Source: Trichormus variabilis 0441 (GTDB lineage: Bacteria; Cyanobacteriota; Cyanobacteriia; Cyanobacteriales; Nostocaceae). Taken from it: a stretch of 64,000 bases of DNA. The DNA lies in contig NZ_CP047242.1 in NCBI RefSeq assembly GCF_009856605.1, positions 494,001 to 558,000 of the forward strand, in the 5' to 3' direction. The notes below the pieces were generated by a model. It saw only the letters and a list, made by a program, of their open reading frames with translations. It had not been told where the DNA came from and did not search any database. Both the position numbers and the translations under genes were made by a program. Positions within the stretch are counted from its first letter, which is position 1, and the number at the start of each line of letters is the position of its first letter. Below, one piece after another: positions 44,549 to 55,748 of this stretch.

Positions 44549-47500
44549 TCACAAGACCTGTTGCAATTTCTTGCTGGCAAATTCTCTTACTTGCTCATCT
44601 GGATCATTGGTGGCGCGATCGCGCAATAATTGTAGAGTCTGGGGATGGTGGGGATATTGTTCAATAATTGTTTCTAGAGCTAGTTGCCGGGGGTTAATTT
44701 GAAAGTTATACTCACGGGTAAAGGGGTCATTGACGGCACAGTTATAAAACACCTCAAATATACTAGGGTCGTCTTTGAAACTGCGGGTTAATTCTTGCAA
44801 GGCTGTATGGCGCACATCTAAATGTTGGTCTGTCATAGCCCGTTTTTTCAGGATTGGTAAAGTATCAGGGTCATCTTTGAAACCCCTGGCTAATTCTTGT
44901 AATGCGGCTTGGCGGACGTTGGCATATTTATCAGAGGTGGCGCGTTTTTTCAGGATTGGTAAAGTATCAGGGTCATCTTTAAAACCTCTGGCTAATTCTT
45001 GCACCGCCGCCCGACGGACAGATTCATTATCATCAGTTGTGGCGCGTTGTTTGAGGATAAGGAGAGTATCAGGGTCATCTTTGAAACCCCTGGCTAATTC
45101 TTGCACCGCCGCCCGACGGACATCTGCGTGTGTATCAACAATAGCTCGCAGTTTGAGAATAGGTAGAGTATCAGGGTCATCTTTAAAGCCTCTAGCCAAT
45201 TCTTGCAATGCAGCCCGGCGGACATACTTATCACCATCAATAGTGGCATATTGTTTTAACCAGGAGAGAGTTTGCGAGTCATCTTTAAAACCCCTGGCTA
45301 ATTCCTGCACTGCAACTTGGCGGACATCAAAAGACTTGTCAGCGATCGCACTCTGTTTAAGAATAGGTATGGTATCGGGGTCATCTTTAAAACCCCTGGC
45401 TAATTCTTGCACTGCGGCTTGGCGCACATACTCATTTTCATCATGAGCTGCACTTTGTTTGAGAATAGATAAAGTATCATAGTCATCTTTAAAAACCTTG
45501 GCTATTTCTTGCAATGCAGCTTGACGCACTGTCCAATCATGAGCAGTGGTGCATTGTTTCAGCCAAGGTAACGTATCGGGACTATCTTTAAAACCCCTGG
45601 CTAATTCTTGCACTGCTACTTGTCTGACAGCTCCCGAATTATCCTCTATGGTGCGTTGTTTCAGCCAAGGTAAAGTATTTGGGTTATCTTTAAAAACCCT
45701 AGCTAATTCTTGCACTGCTACTTGACGGACATATTCATTTTCATCAATAGTCGCCCGTTGTTTGACAATAGGCAAAGTATCAGGGTCATCTTTAAAAACC
45801 TTTGCTAGTTCTTGGACTGCGGCTTGGCGTACAGTTCCATCACTATCGGTAGTCGCACATTTTTTCAGCCAAGGTAAGGTATTAGGGTCATCTTTGAAAC
45901 TCCGTGCGAGTTCTTGCAAGGCCACACTCCGCACATATTCCCGTTCATCAGCCGTGGCTAGTTGTTTTAACCAAGTCAGTGTTTCTGGGTCATCTTTCCA
46001 AGTTGTGGCGACAGATGTCACTGCTTTGGTACGAATTTCCTGTACTAGCTGCGTTTCTTCCTCATCTAAATAAGGTTGATAATAGTACCCCAGGTCATAT
46101 TTGGTTAATGCTTTGATTTGGTGTAGTAATTTAGTGGCGGTGGATGCTACTAATAAACGATTTCGTACCTCTGCTAGACACTTAGCGGCGAGGAAAAGAT
46201 TGATAAACTTTTCTGTTTCACCGTTTTGAGCCATTAAATAATCGAGAATCTCGCAGACAAACCTCGGCTCAATCATACCTGTAATTAGGCGTAATACCTC
46301 ATGCCAAGTTTCATCTTGCCAGTGTTTACCAAATACCTCATAATTTAGGTCTTTAATGGAAAGCGTTTGTGTTTCTTTAAATTGCCAGACAAATTCCCAA
46401 GCACAGAAATATTCTAAAAAAGTTCTGTGGACAAAAGCATAATAGTCTGCGCCCAAGTAAGACAACATAAAGTTGCGAGTCCGCAATTGATTAATCATGA
46501 CTCTGGCAACTATGACTGGTTGTTCAAATTCAATATTTTTTAAATAGCGGATTAAAATCTTTTCTAAATCACCCGTACTAATCAAATTCCCAGCCAAACC
46601 TTTCTCACTGGTTTGCATACGATAGGCAACTTGACGCAACATCGCCTGCTTATCTTTATAGTCGATAGTTTTCGGGTCTAAGCGATAATCTTCCACTAAG
46701 GCGCGTTCCACATCCCATTGATGCAGCAATACCCGTGATGCTTGTTCGTACAAGGTGGCTCTATCTCTGGGCAGTTCTTGATTACGGTTGAGAATTGCCA
46801 TCATCGTTAATAATAAGGGATTACCAGCTAGTTCGGCGATCGCATGGGATGTATCAATTGCCCTATGCAGGCGCTCTTTTTTCCGCCTTCTATCTCCCTC
46901 ATCACAGAAAGTCAATTCATGCCAACGATGGATAAAGTCTTGAATTTGTTCTGGTTCTAAATCTTGTAACATAAAGTGGCGAAACTCTGCATCTCGCAAC
47001 CTTTGAGGCTTGTAACCAATCACGCGAGAAGTAACAATCACGCGCACATCAGGATACTGATTTGTGAACCGATGAATATCCGTAATAATATCTTCTCGTT
47101 TTCCCGGTTCAAATACTTCATCTAAGCCATCAAACATCACTAAAGCATTACCAGTCTTTAGCTGTTCATGTAGTTTATGTTGATTTAAGTGATGTACTAT
47201 GCCACTACTTTTATGAAAGAAATCAATAAAATTACTGCATTCATTATTTTCCCGCCTCCGCATATAAGTGCGTAGCTCAATCAATAAAGGTAGTGGCTGA
47301 TAAATAGCATTTCCTAAAGGTGTTTCTGCCCAATTTAATGCGAGAAACTGTAATAATGTGGATTTCCCTGAACCTGGGTCTCCTAAAATAACTATGTATT
47401 GATAATTTTGTCGGTTATTAATAATATCTAATATAGAAAATGTTGGTTGTTCAATATAGACTTGTTTATAATAAGTTAGTTCATCTAAGGAAATATCTTC

Positions 47501-48262
47501 TATTTGGTTACTTTCTCTGAGCCGCTTTAAATGTTCCTTGGGTAGTTCATGAACTTGAGGTAAAACCTGATGGACTTCCCGCACATTTTGCGCGATAAAC
47601 ATTCGCCATAGCTTTAACTCATTGTAAGCATAGCCAGTGGTATCTAAACTATCTAATTTTAAGTTACCATATCGTTCCCGCAGACCTTCTTGATAACCAA
47701 GCAAATCAAATTCCGTCGGGATACCAGCCATTTGCTGTAGGCTATCTCTCGCCTCTTCTAAATGTTGGGAATCAAAAATAGGGCGTAACTTATCTGATTC
47801 TCGAATAATCGCTTTCACTTTCTTGAGATAACGTTTCGCTAGTCTTTCCCAATCAAATGCTGGGGGTAAAGGTAGTAAATTATCTGCATACCAAGCGGTT
47901 ACTAGACTCTGATAATCTATGACTTGACAGTCTGGTTGAAAGGGAAGACCAAGAAGATGTTGCAGAGATTGATTATGAATAAACGTAGTTAATGGCTGAT
48001 TGTATCGTTGCAGTTCTGCTTCGTCTAAATCTGCATCTTCTAATTCCTGCTGCATCAACTGCAAAAATTCCTTCAATGCTTTACCCGCAGCAGTTTCAAT
48101 ATCTTCCTTTTGCAGCTTCTGTAAAATATTATTGGGAACCGCCTTTAATAAGTCCTTAGCCCAGTCTTTCGCTGCGTCCTTTGCTAAGTCCTCAAAAATC
48201 GACTTAAAAGCAAACCCGACAGCTTGAGTTACGCCCCAAACAGCTAACCAATCTAACATCAT
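44549..48262 (-). CDS. NACHT-domain ATPase with tandem HEAT-like repeats
   Basis: A 1237-residue STAND NTPase. An N-terminal helical region of unknown role (about 1-280) precedes the NACHT core. The core has Walker A ILGDPGSGKSTLL (about 290), Walker B ALVMFDGLDEVFEP (about 380), VRVIVTSRVIGYKP and the ELAGNPLLLTMMAILN motif. The helical winged region runs to about 720. From about 750 to the end are 13 repeats of 33-34 residues, ELARGFKDDPDTLPILKxRA-type, of HEAT/PBS-lyase class. Such proteins sense a ligand with their repeats and oligomerise. Several act in phage defence, but no effector domain is recognisable here. Confidence 0.9.
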   Translation of the reverse strand: MMLDWLAVWGVTQAVGFAFKSIFEDLAKDAAKDWAKDLLKAVPNNILQKLQKEDIETAAGKALKEFLQLMQQELEDADLDEAELQRYNQPLTTFIHNQSLQHLLGLPFQPDCQVIDYQSLVTAWYADNLLPLPPAFDWERLAKRYLKKVKAIIRESDKLRPIFDSQHLEEARDSLQQMAGIPTEFDLLGYQEGLRERYGNLKLDSLDTTGYAYNELKLWRMFIAQNVREVHQVLPQVHELPKEHLKRLRESNQIEDISLDELTYYKQVYIEQPTFSILDIINNRQNYQYIVILGDPGSGKSTLLQFLALNWAETPLGNAIYQPLPLLIELRTYMRRRENNECSNFIDFFHKSSGIVHHLNQHKLHEQLKTGNALVMFDGLDEVFEPGKREDIITDIHRFTNQYPDVRVIVTSRVIGYKPQRLRDAEFRHFMLQDLEPEQIQDFIHRWHELTFCDEGDRRRKKERLHRAIDTSHAIAELAGNPLLLTMMAILNRNQELPRDRATLYEQASRVLLHQWDVERALVEDYRLDPKTIDYKDKQAMLRQVAYRMQTSEKGLAGNLISTGDLEKILIRYLKNIEFEQPVIVARVMINQLRTRNFMLSYLGADYYAFVHRTFLEYFCAWEFVWQFKETQTLSIKDLNYEVFGKHWQDETWHEVLRLITGMIEPRFVCEILDYLMAQNGETEKFINLFLAAKCLAEVRNRLLVASTATKLLHQIKALTKYDLGYYYQPYLDEEETQLVQEIRTKAVTSVATTWKDDPETLTWLKQLATADEREYVRSVALQELARSFKDDPNTLPWLKKCATTDSDGTVRQAAVQELAKVFKDDPDTLPIVKQRATIDENEYVRQVAVQELARVFKDNPNTLPWLKQRTIEDNSGAVRQVAVQELARGFKDSPDTLPWLKQCTTAHDWTVRQAALQEIAKVFKDDYDTLSILKQSAAHDENEYVRQAAVQELARGFKDDPDTIPILKQSAIADKSFDVRQVAVQELARGFKDDSQTLSWLKQYATIDGDKYVRRAALQELARGFKDDPDTLPILKLRAIVDTHADVRRAAVQELARGFKDDPDTLLILKQRATTDDNESVRRAAVQELARGFKDDPDTLPILKKRATSDKYANVRQAALQELARGFKDDPDTLPILKKRAMTDQHLDVRHTALQELTRSFKDDPSIFEVFYNCAVNDPFTREYNFQINPRQLALETIIEQYPHHPQTLQLLRDRATNDPDEQVREFASKKLQQVL
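44775..46000 (-). repeat. 102-base tandem coding repeats in the NACHT gene
   Basis: About twelve units of 102 bases (34 codons), one of 99, encode near-identical ELARGFKDDPDTLPILKxRA motifs. The linker and the TDxxxxVRQAAVQ segment vary most. The high DNA identity between units points to recent expansion or gene conversion. Confidence 0.85.
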
Positions 48263-50585
<2,323 letters not shown>

Positions 50586-50612
50586 GTAATGTGATGCAGT
50601 TCTGATAGGGTT

Positions 50613-50646
50613 TATAACCCCGACTTTTAGACAAGTCGGGGTTATA
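50613..50646 (+). terminator. Hairpin after nifH2
   Basis: TATAACCCCGACTT (50613-50626) and AAGTCGGGGTTATA (50633-50646) form a perfect 14-bp stem 28 bases after the stop. The T-run is short, so strength is uncertain. Confidence 0.8.
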
Positions 50647-50720
50647 CCATTTGACTTTAGAATTGGTATAGTGCCCCCCACTTGTACTGTGTAAGATTAG
50701 CATTGAATTGTTGAAATCTA

Positions 50721-50772
50721 GGTAGGGCATTGCCTAACACATCATGGTTTTGGTGGGCAATGCCCACCCTAC
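50721..50772. repeat. Imperfect palindromic repeat GGTAGGGCATTGCC
   Basis: GGTAGGGCATTGCC (50721-50734) is mirrored by GGGCAATGCCCACCCTAC (50755-50772). The right arm carries the GTAGGGTGGGCA form typical of the abundant Nostoc MITE-like elements, related in its ends to 6874-6939. Confidence 0.7.
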
Positions 50773-50837
50773 AGATACTTAGATTTTTATGCACAAGTGT
50801 AGGCTACGCTAACAATAATCAAATCGGATTCCTACTA

Positions 50838-52496
50838 TTACTGCCAAACAAATACCTTAGCTTCATAAGGCCCGATATCAGTGATGATACCATCATCACC
50901 AGCTTCAACATCATAGTCGCCAGTCCACTCATGCCATGTACCACCAGAGGGGAAATTAGGGACATGATAACCGGCGAGGAAGTCTTCGGAGAAATTCGTC
51001 ACCACTACCACACGAGAACCTTCATCATTCCAACGGCTGTAGGCTAACACCTTGGCTTCTGGATTTTCGTGGATGAAATCAATATTTTCTGTATACAACG
51101 CGTGATTATTCTTACGTAAACCTATCAATCCTCTGTAGTAATCAAACAAACTACGATTGAGATCATTACCTAAGAGTGTCCAATCAATTTTAGATTGGTC
51201 TTGTTGTTTGGGTTTATACTCGCCGAATTCTTCTCCCATCCAAATCAAAGGTACACCAACAGCTGTCATTAAAATTGCAGTTCCCAGTTTAGCTCTTCTA
51301 AAAGCTTCGTCGTGAAAAATTTCTCGATTACCTAGCTCCACCATGATATGGTCATGGTCATGGTTGGTGAGATAGTTCACAACATTAGTTGCACCCAAGA
51401 AACCTTGGCGTTTAGGGTCAATGACATCTTTGAGACTTTCTAAATCAAAGGTGTCACCGCATATATGAGCTTTAATGGTGTGGTAAAAACTATCATGCCA
51501 ACATCCATCCATCGGCCCATCTAAATTAGTAATGCTAGTGGTTTCTGGGATGTGTTCAGCAACATTATAGAATGGTTTTGCTCCGGCAGTTTTCTTTGCT
51601 TCTTGAGCAATCCAGTGCATGAAATCGTAGTTGGCTATTTGCCTTGCTGCATCGTAGCGAATACCATCTAGATGATATTCTCCGACCCAATATCTGACAG
51701 TATCACCAATAAATTTTCTTGCTGGATAAGTCTCTAAATTTTCATCATAGTGTTCGTAATTAAACTCTGGCCCCCAGTTATTATCAGGGTCGCGTGGTTC
51801 ATGGTGATACCAGTAGTCATGGTCAATTTGTGTTAATGGACTGGATGCTTCGGAGTGGTTATAAATCCCGTCCATAATGATGCGAATACCTCGTTGATGG
51901 CATTCATCAACCAATTTTTTTAAATCAGCTGTAGAACCATAGCTGGATTCAGTAGCAAAGAAATAGCGAGGATTATAACCCCAACTATAATCACCTGGAT
52001 ATTCTTTTACTGGTAACAACTCAATGGCATTGATGCCCAATTCACACAAATAATCTAACTTTTCAATAACGTGTTTATATTTGCCCCGTGCATAAAGGTC
52101 ATCTTCTCCACCAGAAAAGTCACCTACGTGTAATTCATAAATAACTAATTCGTGGTCAGCAGGTAAAGGTTTATCATCATGTTGCCAAACATATGTATCA
52201 ACAATTTTTTCACCATCTTTTATTTTGATGATGCCATTATCTTTACCACTTGATTCATCAATATCAGTAGCATAAGGGTCTGTAACATCTACCCATTGAT
52301 CTTCTTCAAAAAACCATGATCTTGTTTGTACACGAAATTTATATTGATATGTACCATCTTCTAATTCAATAGTTGCGCGAAAATAACCATCATCACCTTT
52401 TTGCATAGGAATTTCTTGCCAATCGGAAAATGAGGCAATTAATGCTGCTCCTTTGTTATAGGGTGCAAATAAGGTAAATTCAATGGGCTTTGCCAT
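50838..52496 (-). CDS. GH13 alpha-amylase-family enzyme
   Basis: A 552-residue protein. An N-terminal CBM48-like beta-sandwich (FTLFAPYNKGAALIASFSDW, about 1-105) precedes the GH13 barrel: YELHVGDFSGGEDD, MDGIYNHSE, DGIRYDAARQIANYD (nucleophile Asp), FYNVAEHIPE (acid Glu) and VNYLTNHDHDH. A C-terminal beta domain ends the protein. It acts on alpha-1,4 or alpha-1,6 glucans; hydrolysis versus transfer cannot be read. No signal peptide, so it is probably cytoplasmic, acting on glycogen. Confidence 0.9.
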   Translation of the reverse strand: MAKPIEFTLFAPYNKGAALIASFSDWQEIPMQKGDDGYFRATIELEDGTYQYKFRVQTRSWFFEEDQWVDVTDPYATDIDESSGKDNGIIKIKDGEKIVDTYVWQHDDKPLPADHELVIYELHVGDFSGGEDDLYARGKYKHVIEKLDYLCELGINAIELLPVKEYPGDYSWGYNPRYFFATESSYGSTADLKKLVDECHQRGIRIIMDGIYNHSEASSPLTQIDHDYWYHHEPRDPDNNWGPEFNYEHYDENLETYPARKFIGDTVRYWVGEYHLDGIRYDAARQIANYDFMHWIAQEAKKTAGAKPFYNVAEHIPETTSITNLDGPMDGCWHDSFYHTIKAHICGDTFDLESLKDVIDPKRQGFLGATNVVNYLTNHDHDHIMVELGNREIFHDEAFRRAKLGTAILMTAVGVPLIWMGEEFGEYKPKQQDQSKIDWTLLGNDLNRSLFDYYRGLIGLRKNNHALYTENIDFIHENPEAKVLAYSRWNDEGSRVVVVTNFSEDFLAGYHVPNFPSGGTWHEWTGDYDVEAGDDGIITDIGPYEAKVFVWQ

Positions 52497-52787
52497 AAAA
52501 ATCAGTAAAATATAAAATGCTAGTATTAAGCATTTTCTAAATTATTAATCAATTTGCAAATCGGTCGCAGGAAATAATTAGTTTTATACTTCCTCTATCA
52601 GCAGATAGATGGTCTATTCTATCAATAGATTATTTATTGGTGACTCAAATATTTAAATGATGATGTTTCGACAAAAATATATTGTCTACTGTCATAGGTT
52701 ATAGATTTATAAATAATATTTTTACTGTATAAAAGCAAATATTCGGGTAAATATAATCTTAATCAACCGAATATTTGCCAAAATGTA

Positions 52788-53165
52788 TTATTTGCCTTGG
52801 TCAATTTGCTGCTGCAAATAACTTAGCAACCAGTTAGCAGAAGTAGCTCTGCGAGTTTCTCTTGGTGTAAAGGTACCAATTTTATACCCTTTAAAACCCA
52901 GTTTCTCTTTGGTAATTTGTTTGTATTGTTTAGGAATAGAACGAGTTAATTTCATCGTTGCAGGGCGACTTTCTAGAAAGTTTGGTGGTTCTGGATACTC
53001 ATCACGCCATTCTGATGGAACGGCGTTGTTGTCCCATTTCTCTGTTGTTGCGTCGTAGCGATAGCCCAGGTAATACCAAACTAATTGCATGACTGTAGCA
53101 TCATCAATTTGATCGTTGAGAATACCCCAGATAGTATCTGTATTCAATGGTGGTAGTTCAGACAT
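52788..53165 (-). CDS. Conserved cyanobacterial/plastid-type small protein
   Basis: A 125-residue soluble protein: LNTDTIWGILNDQIDDATVM, then YYLGYRYD, and a C-terminal FKGYKIGTFTPRETRRATSA. It resembles the cyanobacterial DUF1823 family, but I am not certain of the number. No enzymatic motif. Monocistronic. Confidence 0.7.
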   Translation of the reverse strand: MSELPPLNTDTIWGILNDQIDDATVMQLVWYYLGYRYDATTEKWDNNAVPSEWRDEYPEPPNFLESRPATMKLTRSIPKQYKQITKEKLGFKGYKIGTFTPRETRRATSANWLLSYLQQQIDQGK

Positions 53166-53271
53166 AAGTAATGCAAAATTTAGAATTTTAAATTAGCAGA
53201 TTTCGATCTAAAAAATCCGTTCCTGATTCACAAACAATGTAGACTGGTAATCGTAAATCATAGATGGGTCA

Positions 53272-53577
53272 ATGCCAAATTCTACACCACAGTCGCAGCT
53301 AATTCGCGTCCATGTCTTCGTTACTGGTAGAGTGCAGGGGGTAGGTTTTCGTTACTCTACTGTCGATACCGCCAGTCAACTGGGTTTAACTGGTTGGGTG
53401 CGGAATCTTCCTGATGGTCGTGTAGAAGCGGTGTTTGAGGGGGCGCGGGACATTGTGGAAGAGATGGTGAGGTGGTGTCATGCAGGCCCACCGGCGGCTG
53501 TGGTGCAAGATGTGGCGGTTGAGTATGAAGAACCGGAAGGGTTACGGGGATTTGAGGTGAAACGGTTGGTAAATTAA
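53272..53577 (+). CDS. acyP: Acylphosphatase
   Basis: A 101-residue enzyme with the catalytic set VTGRVQGVGFRYST (Arg) and GWVRNLPDGRVEAVFEG (Asn). It hydrolyses acyl phosphates such as carbamoyl or acetyl phosphate. Length and motifs are standard. Confidence 0.94.
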   Translation: MPNSTPQSQLIRVHVFVTGRVQGVGFRYSTVDTASQLGLTGWVRNLPDGRVEAVFEGARDIVEEMVRWCHAGPPAAVVQDVAVEYEEPEGLRGFEVKRLVN

Positions 53578-53628
53578 GTTTAATTGTACTTGACCTGAAA
53601 ATACTCTTGAAATCCAATATGAGTCTCC

Positions 53629-54615
53629 TCACTTCATCACTAAAACAGCAGACCCCTCTATTTTGCCACTACGTAGCGCATCTAAAGCCTCATTAGCTTG
53701 AGTCAAGGGGAAAGAATTAATCTTTGTCCGGATGGGAATTTGCGGCGCGATAGTCAGAAACTCTTCGCCATCTTGGCGTGTTAAATTAGCTACAGACCTT
53801 AACACCCGTTCTTCCCAAAGAATGCTGTAGGGAAATGAGGGGATATCGCTCATATGAATACCAGCACAAACGACTACACCACCTTTAGCAACTGCACGCA
53901 AGGCGGTAGGAACTAGTTTCCCCACTGGTGCAAAAATAATTGCTGCATCTAAAGATTCTGGCGGTAATACATCTGAGTCACCAGCCCAATTTGCACCTAA
54001 TTGACGGGCAAATTCTTGCCCATCAATATCCCCAGGACGAGTGAAAGCAAATACTTTGCGCCCTTGATAACGTGCTAACTGAATTAAGATATGAGCAGAG
54101 GAACCGAAACCGTAAAAACCGAGTTTCTCAGCATCTCCAGTCATATTGTAAGCCCGGTAGCCAATTAAACCGCCACATAACAGAGGTGCAGCTTGTAAGT
54201 CTGGATAAGTGGGGTCTAAAGGAAAACAAAAGTGGTGGTCAGCTACTGTATAGTCTGCATAGCCGCCGTCTATATTATAACCTGTAAATTCAGCATAATC
54301 ACAGAGGTTTTCCCGCCCAGAGAGACAGTAAGGACAATGAGCGCAAGTATGACCCAACCAAGGTACACCAACCCTTTGACCTAGATGAAATTGATCAACT
54401 TTTTCCCCTAAAGCCTCAATCGTCCCTACAATTTGATGTCCCAAAATCAAAGGTAGTTTTGGGTGTGTCAATTCTCCATCCACTATATGTAAATCAGTGC
54501 GACAGACGGCGCAAGCATGAACGCGAATCAATACTTGCTCAGAATTAGGTCTTGGTATTGGTAACTCTGTCAGGCGTAAGGGTTGACGCGGTGCGTCTAA
54601 AATCATGGCGCGCAT
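53629..54615 (-). CDS. Zinc-dependent alcohol dehydrogenase (MDR family)
   Basis: A 328-residue medium-chain dehydrogenase. Catalytic zinc ligands are in HACAVCRTDLH and LGHQIVG; the structural zinc site is CAHCPYCLSGRENLC; the Rossmann fold is at LGFYGFGSSAHILI. ATG 54615 (MRAMILDAPRQPLRL) fits the family; the frame is open further upstream without support. It belongs to the zinc-binding MDR class often annotated adhA. Substrate unknown. Confidence 0.88.
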   Translation of the reverse strand: MRAMILDAPRQPLRLTELPIPRPNSEQVLIRVHACAVCRTDLHIVDGELTHPKLPLILGHQIVGTIEALGEKVDQFHLGQRVGVPWLGHTCAHCPYCLSGRENLCDYAEFTGYNIDGGYADYTVADHHFCFPLDPTYPDLQAAPLLCGGLIGYRAYNMTGDAEKLGFYGFGSSAHILIQLARYQGRKVFAFTRPGDIDGQEFARQLGANWAGDSDVLPPESLDAAIIFAPVGKLVPTALRAVAKGGVVVCAGIHMSDIPSFPYSILWEERVLRSVANLTRQDGEEFLTIAPQIPIRTKINSFPLTQANEALDALRSGKIEGSAVLVMK

Positions 54616-54757
54616 AATAATTCGTAATTCATCCAGAAGTGTAAAAATATTAGTACAGGTAGTTTCCGAGAGTTTACACAATACTAATAAATTACTTATC
54701 GCCTATTCCTATAACTCAAGGTGCAAAGTTGTCAGGAGAATTTTGCAAAATTGCTGC

Positions 54758-55498
54758 TTAACTTGCTTGATTCTTTCGCTTTGTTTTCAATTGTGATAGC
54801 TGATTAGCACCAAAGCCTAAAACCGCTATTGTTCCCATGCTAAGTATGAATGAGGGTTCGGGAACTGATTGGGCTGATTGTATTACTTCTGTTTGCTGGT
54901 TGATTAAGGTCGGCTCATCTATACCAATACAGGAATTAATACTACCAGGGAAATTATTACATAACGATGGGGATGTTCTCGGTACCAATATTCCCGAATT
55001 ATATTCTTGAAGTCTTATATTACTAGGTAAAGGGTTAGGAAGCGATTGACCGATTTGGACAAGAAACCGAGGTGTTAATTCCACATTGTATGTAATCCCT
55101 TGAGTTACCTGTGGCTGGGATTGCAATGGTGTACCACCACCTATGTCGTTTTTAAACTGAACAATAGCCCCATCATAATACCAGAAAGAGATATCAGAGA
55201 TGGAACGTTGTACTCCACCAATGGCTTGTACTGCTCCATTTTTGATGACATCTTCTGAATATATTAAAGACGCTCCTTCAAAAAGTTGATATGACAAATT
55301 ATCTAAATCATTCTCGGTGATGAATTGATTGCTGGTTTGGTCGCTTGACCAATCAACCACTATTTTAGTGACATCAGTGACAAGGGAATTGGAAAATGCC
55401 AAAGTAGTCCGAAAATCAGCAGCCATCACAGATGATGACGCATTAGCCAAAGTCATTGTAGTTCCTACTACGATCGCCAACTTTTTGATTAACTTCAT
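54758..55498 (-). CDS. PEP-CTERM sorted exported protein
   Basis: A 246-residue protein with a signal peptide (MKLIKKLAIVVGTTMTLANA), a beta-rich mature region and the C-terminal anchor VPEPSFILSMGTIAVLGFGA then a basic tail (KTKRKNQAS). This is the PEP-CTERM signal recognised by exosortase. It is probably displayed on or secreted from the cell surface. Its role is unknown. Confidence 0.85.
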   Translation of the reverse strand: MKLIKKLAIVVGTTMTLANASSSVMAADFRTTLAFSNSLVTDVTKIVVDWSSDQTSNQFITENDLDNLSYQLFEGASLIYSEDVIKNGAVQAIGGVQRSISDISFWYYDGAIVQFKNDIGGGTPLQSQPQVTQGITYNVELTPRFLVQIGQSLPNPLPSNIRLQEYNSGILVPRTSPSLCNNFPGSINSCIGIDEPTLINQQTEVIQSAQSVPEPSFILSMGTIAVLGFGANQLSQLKTKRKNQAS

Positions 55499-55748
55499 AG
55501 GATTGGGATAACTGCTGATTTAAGCTACATTGGGGAATATACACGTTGAAGTGTCATGTCTAATAGTACCCTGGAGGGTACCATAAGATGTCGTAAATTT
55601 TATCAGTAACAAAGTGGGGCGATCGCTACAATTTTCAGAAAAGAGTCAAAATCGATGGCGATTTTGGCATTATGGCAGGGCGAAATAGTGCAGCGATCGC
55701 TACATTAGTAGAATATAGTCACCCATAATCTGCGGCTCACATCAAACC

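Noticed and set aside
44775-45446. 223-residue plus-strand ORF with repeats
   Set aside because: Antisense of the tandem HEAT-like repeats of the NACHT gene; the apparent repeats are inherited from the coding strand.
44775-46000. CRISPR-like array from regular repetition
   Set aside because: The period is 102 bases with no unique spacers, and the repeats are coding with an intact frame; no cas gene nearby.
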